Source: Marvania coccoides
Lineage: Eukaryota > Chlorophyta > Trebouxiophyceae > Chlorellales > Chlorellaceae
NCBI GenBank assembly: GCA_963854735.1
Contig: OY978097.1
Span: 868,001 to 932,000, forward strand
Length of the DNA: 64,000 nucleotides
Direction: 5' to 3'
Shown here: in pieces, positions 48,352 to 59,192 of the stretch
How positions within the stretch are numbered: position 1 is the first letter of the stretch
How the letters are laid out: each line of letters opens with the position of its first letter
The notes under the pieces: generated by a model
Databases searched by the model: none
What the model was told of the DNA's origin: nothing
The model's input: only the letters and a program-made list of their open reading frames with translations
Translations under genes and position numbers: made by a program

Positions 48352-49664
48352 ATGGACAGGCACCACTCCCCCTCGCCGGAGCGACACAGGGCCGCTGCTG
48401 CGGCGCTGGGGGAAGAGGACAGGGTGCCGCTGGGAGGACACTATGACACCAGGCAGAAGCGGCGAAGCTCGCTCACACGAGCCATGAATGAGGGTGATTT
48501 TATTATCACTGGACACGCTGTGCTACCCTGAAAGCTGTGCGGACACTCTGTCCCCCAAAGCTGCAGCAATTTAACACTCCCTCTTCATTCCCGCTTTTTG
48601 CAGATTCTGATTACGACTCTTCTCCGGGCGCTGCAGAGCTGCGGGAGTGGGGGGCCAAGGAAGCTGCGCGCTGCGATGACGGCGACCCTGACCTGGAGCT
48701 GTGCGAGCTGCCAGAGATCATCGACAGCGTGGTGCCAGTGTCTCGAAGCACACTCGAAGAGGCGCTGAGTCGGGGGCGATGGCTGGTGGGCCTCCTGGTG
48801 CTGCAGTCCTCGTCCTCCTTCATCCTGGACTCGTATCAGGAGCTCATCAGGCAGCACTTGGTGGTGACGTTGTTCCTGACAATGTTGGTTGGCGCAGGGG
48901 GCAACGCAGGCAACCAGTCGGCAATCAAAGTCATCAGAGGGTGAGAGATATGCTGCGCTTCCCGCTTTTAATGCAATTAAGCATTTTTTACTCTCTCTTT
49001 ACCTCTTTCTTCTTTCTTTCTTTCTTTCTTCCCGCCCTGTTGCAGATTGGTAAGCTCCAAAGCAGCGTTGGAGAGAATAAGGAACTTGTTTAAAGTTTCC
49101 CTCTGGAGTTTTCTGTACACGGCCTCAACTGTTCGTATTTTGTATTTTCAGGCCACTGGCACCATCAAGAACAACAACATGTCGATGCGCAAGGTGCTGC
49201 AGCAGCAGGCAGCGGTGGCGCTCATGCTGGGGGCTGGGCTGTCTGCAGCCGGGTGGGTGCGCGTGTACGTCACAAACGGCGACGCCCTCAACAGCACTGC
49301 CATCGCCATCTCCCTGTTCTTGATCGTGATGGCCAGCGTGATTCTGGGGGCGGCGCTGCCGTTTGGGCTGGCAAGGGCGGGGGTGGACCCAGCCAACGCT
49401 GGTGAGGAAGAAAGTGCCATTTGTAAAATAATTATTTTACAGAAAAGTATTTTGTATGAAACAAGCACGCTGGTGTTACAGAAATGTTTTTTTTATATGA
49501 AACGAGCGCGCTGAAGATTAAATGATTAACAAGTAACAACATTCTGTGTCCATGCAGGGACCAGCATCCAGGTGGTCATGGACTGCCTAGGCGTGCTCAT
49601 CACGTGCGTTTGCTGCCACTACGTGCTAGATATTTTCGTCCAGGGAATGCCTCCAACAACGTAA
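48352..49664 (+). CDS. MgtE/SLC41-type magnesium transporter
   Basis: Five exons (48352-48493, 48604-48940, 49046-49049, 49152-49401, 49558-49664) encode 279 residues. After a Ser/Arg-rich N-terminus comes one MgtE-type membrane domain: GRWLVGLLVLQSSSSFIL, LFLTMLVGAGGNAGNQSA, IKVIRG|L|ATGTIKNN, and late GTSIQVVMDCLGVLITC. These loops line the divalent-cation pore in MgtE and SLC41. It lacks the N-domain and CBS regulation of bacterial MgtE. The conserved RGLATG motif appears only when a 4-base exon (ATTG) is spliced in; otherwise 34 extra residues interrupt it. Location is unknown. Confidence 0.82.
49046..49049 (+). other. Putative 4-nt microexon (ATTG) in the MgtE-type gene
   Basis: CAG|ATTG|GTAAGC: an acceptor, four bases, then a consensus donor. 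A closes the Gly codon and TTG is Leu, giving RGLATG across three exons. Confidence 0.65.
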
Positions 49665-50042
49665 AAGCAGATAAAACAGCGTTGCATTATAATAATTATT
49701 TAAGCGGAGGACGGAAGAGTGTCCTCCTTCAAAGCATTTTTATCATCAACTGATTCATTTATTTTTTATGTACGCATAATCACCAGGCCGCTGCGTAAAA
49801 TACTGGATACCATTGCGAAGAGGGGAGCACGGCTGACCAGGGAGGTTTCGTAGAGCGTCTCTGCGTGCAGCATGCTCTCCACCACACCGTCAATCTGTTC
49901 CGTTCTTCTTTCATCCCATTATGTCATTTTTTTACAGTTCCTCATTCAAAGGAAGACAGGCATATTTTTGCAGAGTTTTATCTTTTCTACAGTCTACAAT
50001 AGCGGCAGAATTGTCTTTTTTAAATGTCTTATGGATTTTTTT
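49665..50042. other. Convergent spacer
   Basis: Spacer of 378 bases between the MgtE-type gene and RPS13. No gene recognised. Confidence 0.4.
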
Positions 50043-50983
50043 TTAACCCTGCACCAAGGCGCTGGCGGTGGCGGACTCGTACTTCCAGTTGGGCGGCAGC
50101 TTCTTGCTCTTCTTGTAGTACCGTGCCAGGCGGTGGATACGCGACTCCACCAGGATGAGGTGGAACTTGGCGTCCTTGTCCTTGCGGTTGGCGTCAAGGT
50201 GCTTGCGCATGGCAACAGCCTTCTTGATCATGAAGTACAGGTCCTCGGGCAGCTCGGGGGCGAGGCCGGATCCCTTGAGAATGCGCAGGATCTTGCTGCC
50301 GGTGACGGAGCCCACCTGGGCGATGCCGCTCTGGTCACGCAGGAGCACGCCGATCTGAGAGGGGGTCATGCCCTTCTTGGCCAGCTTGCTGATCATGTCG
50401 GTGACCTGCACAACGTGGGTGAACGGATGGAGTTTAATTTCATTTGCTCCTCTCCAAAAAATTGTGTTATTTTCTTCGGCAGCCACACATATTTTGATCC
50501 ATCTCTCCGTTTCCAGCTGCCCTTCATTCCTCCCTCTATTAAAAATCTGGCGCCCGCAAAATACGCACCTCAGCAGGAGAGATCTTCAGCCAGCTAGGCG
50601 CCGAGCGGCGGTAAGGCAGCGCCGATCTGCAAAAACGAAAAAGGAGCAGCATTGAGAACCAGGACAGGACGTGGCATCATTAACTAAACGCCAAATTGCC
50701 AACACGAAAGCGCCTCAATGAAACTGCATTATGTTGGCGCGTGCTTTTGAGAAGGACGGCAGCGGCACACAAATTTTCCATCCTCCTCAGAAAACAACGA
50801 TCTTTCGAGAGCGCCGCTGCTATATTTTTTATAGCCATTGTGTAGAGCGCCACTTTTACGTACCGGGACAAGCCCTTGCCTGCAAAAACAGAAGGAGAGG
50901 TGCGTTAGATGTGATTTGCTTGAGAAAATGGAATTGAAAGTGAACGCGCGTCATTCCGCACCATTGCTGTGCATTCTACCCAT
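50043..50983 (-). CDS. RPS13: 40S ribosomal protein S13 (uS15)
   Basis: Four exons (50983-50962, 50879-50864, 50626-50569, 50405-50043) encode 152 residues, the family length. The start [20 protein letters not shown] is split by two introns, leaving exons of 22 and 16 bases. Further on are [40 protein letters not shown] and the invariant [20 protein letters not shown]. The 3' end is [17 protein letters not shown]. It is a component of the small ribosomal subunit. Tiny 5' exons are usual for ribosomal protein genes. Confidence 0.97.
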
Positions 50984-52010
50984 GATGAAGGGTTGGTATG
51001 CCGCTCTTCTTCAACAATATACACCCTGCGTGCGAAAAAAAAATATTTCTTCAGGATTTGATTGCGGCGTGCAAAGGGCGGCGGTTTCCAAAGATTCCAG
51101 CAGTCTGTAATGTTCAAGGACGCACCGTTGGCATGCGGAAAGAGGCAGCACTCGTCGTTGCAAGATGTTTTCAGGCCCGGCCGACGAAGGGAGGTGCGCG
51201 CCATTTTTTCTTTTTCTTACTGGGTCAATCAAAGAAAGTTCTGTTGATTGAGGCCCTGTTTCCTGCTCATCAGGCGTGCAAATCCCATTAATGAGCACAT
51301 GTCCATCTTCTTGACAGCGCTGGCAGGCAAGCAGGGTATGGGTGAGGGGAGGATGCATCAACTCATGCAGGCACTGCTCGGTGTGTGCATTTGTGTTGAG
51401 CCAGTAATTAAGTGGTGCAAGGCGCCTTTGCCCTCAACCAGCATTTGTTTTTCGCTTTTATTCATGGTTGCCGCCTCCCACCTAGCGGGAGCTCTCTGTA
51501 TCAGCCTCTCTCGCACTCTTTGCAGACTGAAGTAACAAGGAGGCGCTGCAAGCTTTGGTGGAGCGAATGGAGTCACTCGCTGGCAGCAGCAGGGTCAACC
51601 CCAAATTCCCATATCAAGTTGATCATTTTGTGCAGACTCTCTCCTCCCCGGCAGTAGCAGCAATAATAAGCGCTCGAAAACAAACCCTCCATAGTAACTG
51701 TCTAAAGAAAGCAGCATCCGACCAGCTTAAAATGAGACACGGTCAGCGAGCTGAATTGGTGTTTGGCATGATGTGTAGGGGTCATTGCGATTGGCATATC
51801 AAGAGCCACCTTCTCTGCAGCTTCCCTCGGCAGCCTGAGAGAAGTAGTTTGGCCTGTGTGCCTGTATTGATAATTATTTGTCTATCATTAAAATACCGAG
51901 CAGCGATTCAAGCGAGGCGGCTGACAGAGGCACCAGAGAATAGCCCGATCAAACTAAAATAAAATAAATTCCTGCTCTCGCTCGAGGGCGCAGCTGCTCT
52001 TTTTCGGCTC
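50984..52010. other. Intergenic region, 1 kb
   Basis: Between the divergent RPS13 and OST4 genes. An open frame at 51555-51962 (~135 residues) has no recognisable family and poor composition. No tRNA or snoRNA was seen. Confidence 0.4.
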
Positions 52011-52197
52011 ATGATCGACGAAATTTTCCTTGGCAGCTTTGCAGTGAGTTGGATATGCGTTGCGGCTCGTGCAGACACCGTTTTCTGGAACTATTTTTCA
52101 ATCTTCGTTGTTGCAGAACTTGCTCAGCTTTGCGATCATCGCGCTGCTCATCAGCTACCACTACTACACCGCCCAGCCCAAGCAGCGCCGGTCCTAG
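52011..52197 (+). CDS. OST4: Oligosaccharyltransferase subunit OST4
   Basis: Two exons (52011-52043, 52117-52197) encode only 37 residues: MIDEIFLGSFA then NLLSFAIIALLISYHYYTAQ and a basic tail. The pattern (acidic start, F-ANLL, one TM helix, YHY) matches plant OST4 (..DLGFFANFLGIFIFVLV..YH). OST4 is a single-span subunit of the ER oligosaccharyltransferase that stabilises STT3 and OST3. The stop is followed after nine bases by the ATG of a second gene, so the two are likely on one mRNA. Confidence 0.82.
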
Positions 52198-52206
52198 ACC
52201 GCAACC

Positions 52207-52596
52207 ATGTCGTTCGTGGGGGGCAAGCTCAAACTCAAGGGCGGTGCCGACCTGCCGGGTGTGAAAAAGAAGAAGAAAAAGAAGCCTGCGGGTGCGGAAG
52301 CCGCTGTGGCGCTAGCTGCTAAGGATGAGGACGCCGGTGACGCAGCAAAGGCAGCAGAGGAAGCGCCAGCAGCAGGCAGCGGCGAAGGTTCCAGCATGCC
52401 GCCGCCGCCGCCCTCTGCTGATCGTCGCACCGAGGCCGAGAAGCGGTTCGAGCAGCACATGCTCAAGTACGAGGAGCAGCGGCTGAAGAAGGCCGCCACC
52501 AAGTCCCACCGCGAGCGCGTCAAAGAGCTGAATGAGAAGCTTTCTACGATGACTGAGCACCACGACATTCCCCGCATTTCCTACAGCTACATGTGA
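52207..52596 (+). CDS. FAM32A-like (DUF1754) nuclear protein
   Basis: A single-exon frame of 129 residues. The opening VGGKLKLKGG plus VKKKKKKKPAG and the C-terminal EKRFEQHMLKYEEQRLKKAA, KSHRERVKELNEKL, TEHHDIPRI agree with the DUF1754/FAM32A pattern (ending HYDIPKV in others). Human FAM32A sits in the spliceosome and favours the second step. The middle is Ala/Glu-rich with a run of Pro. The ATG lies nine bases after the OST4 stop with no room for a promoter, so it is probably the second ORF of a dicistronic transcript. Confidence 0.82.
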   Translation: MSFVGGKLKLKGGADLPGVKKKKKKKPAGAEAAVALAAKDEDAGDAAKAAEEAPAAGSGEGSSMPPPPPSADRRTEAEKRFEQHMLKYEEQRLKKAATKSHRERVKELNEKLSTMTEHHDIPRISYSYM

Positions 52597-52791
52597 CCAC
52601 TACTTTATTTTCGTTTACTACTTTTTTGGCTGAACAGTACATCCACTGTAACGAGAAAAACAAATCGTAGCTTTATATATGGTTGTTTTACACTTTTCAA
52701 AATTCAGCATGTATCTATGACACCTGTTAGCATTTAGTCAAGGTTTTCATTTTGCCCGTCGTCATCGCGAAAAAACAACCCCCAAATCTCT

Positions 52792-54502
52792 TCAAGGCTT
52801 GGGCGCAATCATGTCCTCAGGGCGCACCCACTCGTCGAACTCAGCGTCGGTGCAGTGGCCCAGCGCCAGGGCTGCCGCCTTCAAGGTGGACCCCTCCTTG
52901 TGTGCCTTCTTGGCGATGGCGGCGGCCTTGTCGTACCCGATGTGGTTGTTCAGGGCGGTCACCAGCATGAGCGACTCGTGCAGCAGCTGCGAGATGCGGC
53001 GCTCGTTGGCTTTCACCCCGGCAACGCAGTTGTCGGTGAACGACTCCGAGGCGTCGCCCAGCAGGCGCGCAGAGTGCAGCAGGTTGCGAATCATCATGGG
53101 CTTGAACACGTTGAGCTCAAAGTGGCCGTTGGAGCCGCCGATGGTGGCAGCCACGTGGTTGCCCATCACCTGCGCGCACACCATGGTCATGGCCTCGCAC
53201 TGCGTGGGGTTCACCTTGCCAGGCATGATGGAAGACCCCGGCTCGTTCTCAGGCAGCGACAGCTCACCTAGGCCGCAGCGGGGCCCAGACCCCAGGAAGC
53301 GCACGTCGTTGGCCACCTTCATGAGGGACACCGCCACGGTGTTGAGCGCGCCGCTCATCTCCACCACCGCGTCGTGCGCGGCCAGCGCCTCAAACTTGTT
53401 GGGGGCGGTGACAAAGGGGTAGCCGGTGGAGTCTGACACCGCCTCAGCCACCTTTTCAGCAAAGCCCACCTTGGTGTTGAGCCCGGTGCCCACCGCGGTG
53501 CCGCCTTGCGCCAGCATCAGCAGGCGGGGCATGGCTGTCCTCACCCGTTCAATGCCGTACTCCACCTGCGTGGCATACCCAGAGAACTCTTGACCCAGGG
53601 TCAAAGGGGTGGCGTCCATGGTGTGGGTGCGCCCAATCTTGATGATGCCGTCAAACTCCTCGGCCTTGGCCGCCAGCGCCTTTTGCAGCTTCTGCAGCCC
53701 GGGGATGAGGGTGGCGTTGATCTCCGTCACCCCAGCGATGTGCATCACGGTGGGGAAGGTGTCGTTGGAGGACTGCCCCTTGTTGACGTGATCGTTGGGG
53801 TGCACGATCGACTTGTCCCCCAGCTGGCCGCCCAGAATCTCGACTGCTCGGTTGGCGATGACTTCGTTGGCATTCATGTTGGATTGTGTGCCGCTGCCAG
53901 TCTGCCACACCACCAGGGGGAAGTGGTCAGACAGCTTGCCGGCCGCAACCTCATCTGCCGCCTGCACCACGGCGTCTCCCACCCTCTTGTCCAGCACGCC
54001 CTGCGCCATGTTGACGCGGGCGGCCGCCGCCTTGAGGACGCCAAAGGCGCGCACAACGGGCTCGGGCATGCGCTCGGGGGGCCCGCCGATCTTGAAGTTC
54101 TGGAGGGAACGCTGGGTCTGGGCGCCCCAGTACCTGTGCGGGAGCAAGGGCAGCCAGGGCAAGTGAGACATCACAAGATTTGAAAAGGACAGCTTGCAAA
54201 GGGGGTGCAGACACCGTCGGCCGATCGTAAAGCAGCCAGCTTTATGCGTGTGCGCAATTCACCTGTCAGCAGGCACCTCCAGCTCCCCCATGGTGTCTTT
54301 CTCCGTCCTGGTGGCCATGTTGCGGAAAAACCCGTAGACCGCTGTCGGCAAGGGACAAACCAAGAGGTTGGATGAGTATAAAATAATGCAATATAATTAA
54401 TTAATGAGTTAGCAGGGCAGAGCGCTCACCAGGCAGGGATTGCCGCGCCTGAACGGCTGTTCGCTTTGAGTGCCCTGCGAGGGCCTGCAGAGCGAAACCC
54501 AT
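52792..54502 (-). CDS. FUM1: Fumarate hydratase, class II (mitochondrial type)
   Basis: Three exons (54502-54430, 54341-54263, 54133-52792) encode 497 residues. Residues 1-35 (Arg/Ser/Gln-rich, few acidic residues) look like a mitochondrial presequence. The class II motifs are complete: [65 protein letters not shown] and the signature [16 protein letters not shown] with the catalytic Ser loop. It hydrates fumarate to malate in the TCA cycle. Confidence 0.97.
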
Positions 54503-54801
54503 CTCTAAACTGCAGCAAAGCAGGATCTCGAAACTTCTCTGAATTGTTTATTTCGCCCAGAGAGGCCAGGAGGCGCTTTAAGAGCAATTTAAAATGATTA
54601 TTAATTCAGCTTGTTTTTTTACCTTTTGACTGGCAGGCAAGCGCCATATTAAATAAACTAAAAACAATCATTGTTAAATAAGATCATCTGAATCAGATTA
54701 AAGTATAGTTGCTAAATAACTAACAAGCTTTATCAATCATCAAAATTAAAATTATTAAGGACAAAAAATATAGTCGATTTACTTTTTCGACCGGCTATTC
54801 C
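54503..54801. other. Divergent promoter region, fumarase / bL19m
   Basis: About 300 AT-rich bases between head-to-head genes. No motif recognised. Confidence 0.4.
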
Positions 54802-55621
54802 ATGTCTTCCATCTTGCGACAACTTGCCGGCAAGGCGCGCTGCGCTGCGGCGTTGGGCCCCATGCGAAAATTAATGAATTCACTTGAAACCAGCGGATTT
54901 CCGCCAGCGGCGCAGCAGCTGACGACCCTGCTGTCCTTCCGAAGCTTCAACTCGAGCTTCCCTTCGCTAGCCGACTCGCTGGCGGCCTCTCCTCTGCCCC
55001 CCTGGACGCCCACCCGAGAGCTCCAGAAGCGCAAAACCCTGCCCAAACGGATGGGCCACATGCTGCAGGTGCTAGAGCAGGAGAAGGAGGCGGAGGCGGC
55101 GGAACGGCTGGCGCGCCCCAACTTTGGCCCCGGCGATTTTTTGGAGCTGACGCTCTCTGTACCTGAGAACAAGCGCCGCACCACAGTGTTCAAGGGCATC
55201 TGCATCGCACGGCGCAACCGAGGGTGGCGCACCTCGTTCACCCTCCGAAACTTTATCGGCAACAGCGGCGGCATCGAGCGATCGTTTCCATTGTGAGTTC
55301 GATTTTTTTTTCAAAATGAAGAAGAAAACATCGCCAGGAATGCCCCATTCTGCTCCCACACCGCCGAAAGCAAAGAAGACTAGCGGAACTGTATATTGTA
55401 TATCGCGTCTTTGATCATTCCTTGCCTGTTTCCTCCCTTGAACACTTTGATCTGGAGTGCTTTTTCACCGGCTCAATTCTTTTGATTCCATCATTTTCTG
55501 CAGGTACTCCCCTCATCTCCTTGAAGTCAAGGTGCTCAATACCACCGGCCGCAAGCGTTACCGTCGCGCCAAGCTGTACTTCCTCCGCGACAGGCAACCC
55601 AAGGAGTACAGGGTGCAGTAG
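54802..55621 (+). CDS. Mitochondrial ribosomal protein bL19m
   Basis: Two exons (54802-55292, 55504-55621) encode 202 residues. An N-terminal ~60-residue Arg/Ser/Leu leader is followed by a bL19 domain: PNFGPGDFLELTLSVPENKR, FKGICIARRNRGWRTSFTLR, GIERSFPLYSPHLLEVKVLN, and RRAKLYFLRDRQP. bL19 lies at the subunit interface of the large ribosomal subunit. The leader favours mitochondria, but a plastid location cannot be excluded from sequence alone. Confidence 0.88.
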
Positions 55622-55955
55622 ACAGAGAGAATGGATTTAATAACGCTGATTTCTTAAAACCTGGTAATAGTTTCGGTGTACATGTAAACAGAAGACTGCT
55701 GTCTCTCATCATCAACAGCGCTATAGTGCAGCAGCAATAGTATTCGGTTGGTATTAGTAACGAAAGGCGGGGGCGTTCATACAGCAATATAGGCTCTCTT
55801 TGTGTTTAAAAAAAGAAGAGCGAGGGAATCCGAGTGTTTCGACTTCTTCTTTGAAATTAAGATCAGAAAAAGCGAGGGAAAAGCATGATAAGACATCAAT
55901 TGGGAGGTGTGCTGCGGAAAACTAGTGATGGGCATAAAATTGCGTGGTAATTCAT
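55622..55955. other. Convergent spacer
   Basis: 334 bases between bL19m and the CDSP32-like gene. A TGTAA motif near 55683 might be a polyadenylation signal. No gene recognised. Confidence 0.4.
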
Positions 55956-57011
55956 TCAGCGCTTGCTCTCCACAGTGCGGCGGCGCGGGGTGGAGCGCCT
56001 GGGGTTGGTCGGCGGGGGCGGCTTGATGCCCGCTGCGGCCTGCTGCCCCAGAATCTGGCCGATGAGGTCTCCGCGAGAGCTGCCCACGTGTCGCCCCACA
56101 ATCTTCCCACCCCGGTAGAACAAGAAGGTAGGCACCTGGGTGACCTCCAGCTCCGCCATCACCTCCTTCAGCTCGGCGTTCTCATCCCCCATCAGCCGCG
56201 CGAACGACGCGAACCCCACGAAGCTGCGTGCCAGCGCCAGCACCGCCGGGAAAATGTGAACGCAGGGCGCGGCGTCGGTCAGCGACACGTCCACCACCGC
56301 CAGCTCGGTGGGTGCCGCCGAAGCCACGAACGCCTGCAGGTCGTCCCTCGAGTGCAGGTCCTTGATGAAGGACGACGCCTTTTCATTGTTGGCGGCGGTG
56401 TCGCCAAAGTAAAGCACGCCCTCGCCAAGGTCTTGGTCCAGGGCCACCACCCCGCGGTGCTCCCACAGCATTTTGTCGTTGCGCCAGAACTGCAGCGTGG
56501 GCAGCACGTCGACACCCAGGCGGTCGCACAGCGCCTGGCCCCCGTCGGAATCAGCCTCGACGGCCAGGAACACCACGTCGGGGCAGTCGCGGGCGGTGCG
56601 GGCGAAGGTGTGCTTCATGTTGCGGCACGGCTCCAGCGCCAGCTTCTTGTCTACCTCCCAGTGGATCTCAGCCTCCTCGTTGAATCCAGTCTGGCACACC
56701 TCCTCGGAGTGAATCTCAACCACCATGAGACGGTCGCCAGCCTTGTCCACCTGAGACTGCCATTCCGCCTCGTTGCAGACGTAGGTTACACGCTCATCGA
56801 CGCGATCACTCTCGCGGATGCGGCGTTCAAGAGCCTGCTCAGGGGTCTCGTCGGGGCGCAGGGCAGCGCAAATGGTGGCGCCCCGGGTGGCGGGGTGGGT
56901 GTGGGGGCGGGAAGAGGAGGTGGAAGGGAGGGCAGCGGGGGGCCGGCGGGCGGGGCGAACGGTGGAAGGCAGCGGAAGCTGGAAGGGGCGAATACAGGGC
57001 GCAGCGTTCAT
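55956..57011 (-). CDS. CDSP32: CDSP32-like double-thioredoxin plastid protein, active site altered
   Basis: One uninterrupted exon of 351 residues. The first ~50 residues (Pro/Arg/Ser-rich) form a plastid transit peptide. Two thioredoxin folds follow: about 75-195 (LMVVEIHSEEVC ... LGVDVLPTLQFW) and 235-325 (AVVDVSLTDAAPCVHIFPAV ... VTQVPTFLFYRGGKIVGRHV, GDLIGQIL). The second aligns with plant CDSP32, a drought-induced plastid thioredoxin that partners peroxiredoxin. The plant CGPC site is AAPC here: the first (nucleophilic) Cys is missing. The protein may therefore work as a monothiol or a binding scaffold. Lack of introns is unusual for this window. Confidence 0.8.
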   Translation of the reverse strand: MNAAPCIRPFQLPLPSTVRPARRPPAALPSTSSSRPHTHPATRGATICAALRPDETPEQALERRIRESDRVDERVTYVCNEAEWQSQVDKAGDRLMVVEIHSEEVCQTGFNEEAEIHWEVDKKLALEPCRNMKHTFARTARDCPDVVFLAVEADSDGGQALCDRLGVDVLPTLQFWRNDKMLWEHRGVVALDQDLGEGVLYFGDTAANNEKASSFIKDLHSRDDLQAFVASAAPTELAVVDVSLTDAAPCVHIFPAVLALARSFVGFASFARLMGDENAELKEVMAELEVTQVPTFLFYRGGKIVGRHVGSSRGDLIGQILGQQAAAGIKPPPPTNPRRSTPRRRTVESKR

Positions 57012-58129
57012 ATTTTCAAAACGGGGAAATTGCACGCGATGCGAAGAAGCCAAGGTAACCGTGATGCGAGCCGTATTTCAGAAGGCCGCCGAATATATAT
57101 AAAAAATATAAAATAAATGAGAATTTCGAAGACAAAAGAATTTGCAGCGGAGCAGAAACCCCGGTCTAGGTGCGTCAATGATGAATAATTGTTGGAGTGG
57201 AAAACTGAAATGTTCGAAATACGCGATTTTTGGTGGGGTTTGTGGCTTTTCTTCTTCACTGAAACTTGAAAGTAGTGGCAGCTGAAGGGGTGCGGTCCTA
57301 CAGAGAGAACAAGGAGTGCCCAAGCCGAATGAAATGCGCTAACAGCATTCATCGAGCGATCCCCAGCGGGCACTGTGGGCGTCAGCGAAGAATGGGTAGA
57401 GCGGAGGTGAGGTCACTTTGCGATGACAGCAGCGGAAACCGTATACTTGAATGCGCCCAGTTAGTCTTGGATTTTGCATGCCATCTGGGCAATCCCAAGG
57501 TTCACATTTTTTTGAAGAGAAAAGCGGAATTAAGAGTGTTTCGAATAAGCGGTGCTGCGAAACCCTTTTTTTTGCAGGGGTAAAAAAGAATTGACGCAAC
57601 CCATGTTGTCAATATTTAAGAGGATAATCCATTTTTTTGCCGCTGCGAAAAGGAAAAAATCTTGTTGCCATGCCGCAGGCCATGATTTTTAGTTTGTTAT
57701 TAAACGTCAATTACATGCCAAAGATAGTGCGCTGCTAAGAAGAATATTTTGCGCTTGACCAGCATTCCGCTGTACCTGTCTGTGACATGAAATGCATTTA
57801 CGCACTAGAGAAGAGAGCCCAAGCAGTAGGCGGCTGCAGTTCTGTCACCTCACAAATTTGAGTATTTGTGAATGCACACAGCGGTATTTTAAGCTATATA
57901 ACAGCATGCATGAAGAATTAAGCTTGGTTGGCGTTCATTGCAGGACTTTTCTTCGAGAAAATGGACTTTCGAGTTCAAATTCACTAAACCCTGAACCCCA
58001 ATTATTATTCATCTCATCGACCTTTCGAGAGACTAAACACGCTTTCTGTTGCCGTGCAATTATATACACCAGTAAATTATCAATATCTTTGGCCCTCTGT
58101 CGCATACCCTGTCAAATAAGCACAAAAGG
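57012..58129. other. Intergenic region, 1.1 kb
   Basis: Divergent spacer between the CDSP32-like and PsbS genes. No coding family, tRNA or repeat recognised. Confidence 0.4.
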
Positions 58130-59192
58130 ATGCAGTCGATCAAACAAAGTGCAGGTTTGGAGCGTCGCGTAGCTTTCACGCCTCGTCCCAATGCAACCAG
58201 AATATCCGTCAAAACTATGGCATTTTTCACCAAGGCTAAGAAAGCCACCAGCACCCCGGCAAGTTTTTTATTTACAAAATTTGTGGCGAACACGTCCACC
58301 GCCACCGCCGTGGTCGCCTCGATGCACCACGCGAGTCTCTGTTCTCCACTTCCCACATCACCTCACCTCAGCAGCCAGGAAGCCATCTCAACTCACAATA
58401 TTCACCCCTCCTTCATCGTAGAATAAAAACACGCCGCCCAGCCTCGCTGAAGAGCAGCAGGGGCCCAAAGTCGCTATCGGCTTCACCGCCTCCAATGAAC
58501 TGTTTGTGGGGCGCATGGCCATGCTGGGCGTTGCTTCCTCCATCATCGGCGAGCTCCTCACCGGCCAGGGCGCTCTCCACCAGCTGGGGTACGAGTTTCA
58601 CGAAAACATGTTTGAGGTCGAGTTTGAGATCCTGGCGGTCATTGCCTTCAACGTCATCGCCGCTCTGCTCCCCGTCAAGGGCAGGTTCATGCCCGACGAG
58701 GACCTGAAAAAGCGCCCCGACGGCGTGCTGCAAGACCCCTCCATCACGGTTTTTTCAGATTGGCGGCGATTCTTTGGCGTCAAGCGCATCGGGTTCACAA
58801 AAGAAAACGAGCTCTTCGTTGGTCGCGTCGCGCAGCTGGGCTTTGCCGCGTCCCTTGTGAGTTTGAATGCGTCTTAATAATTTGAACAGCGGCGATTGAA
58901 TTTTTTGAGGAGCTTACTCTTCCTATTTGTTGCAGATTGGCGAGGTGTTGACGGGCAAGGGGTTGTTAGAGCAGTTTGACTGCGAAGTTGGTGAGCTGAG
59001 CATGAGAATTGCCTCCATTAGCAGTGGAAAAAATGTGGGGAGGTGTTATCAGTCATCTAACCCACGCTTGCTTCTTCTTCAGGATTGACCCTCAACCAGA
59101 CCGAGCCCCTAATCTTGGCCTTCATTGCCTTTATGATTTTCGCTGCCATCAACGAAGGCTCTGGCAGGTTCATCGACGAAGAAGATGAGTAA
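58130..59192 (+). CDS. PSBS: Photosystem II subunit PsbS
   Basis: Four exons (58130-58258, 58422-58856, 58936-58990, 59083-59192) encode 242 residues. A Lys/Arg/Thr-rich transit peptide is followed by two symmetric LHC-like halves: GFTASNELFVGRMAMLGVAS ... ELLTGQG and RIGFTKENELFVGRVAQLGF ... GEVLTGKGLLEQF. The four-helix layout and the repeated NELFVGR with luminal Glu residues mark PsbS, not other LHC proteins. PsbS senses lumen acidity to trigger energy-dependent quenching in thylakoids. Intron 1 uses a GC donor (CCG|GCAAGT); reading through it meets a stop. Confidence 0.94.

Noticed and set aside
51555..51962. 135-codon ORF between RPS13 and OST4
   Set aside because: No family, ordinary spacer composition and no splice or start context to support it.
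53506..54183. 225-codon plus-strand frame opposite fumarase
   Set aside because: Antisense to conserved fumarase motifs and low in recognisable protein features.
55944..57116. 390-codon plus-strand frame opposite the CDSP32-like gene
   Set aside because: The minus strand has the thioredoxin folds; the plus frame has no family resemblance and is Val/Gly/Arg-biased.
58422..58450. Alternative PsbS acceptor at CTCAG near 58370
   Set aside because: It shifts the reading frame away from the PsbS helices, whereas the acceptor before 58422 keeps it.
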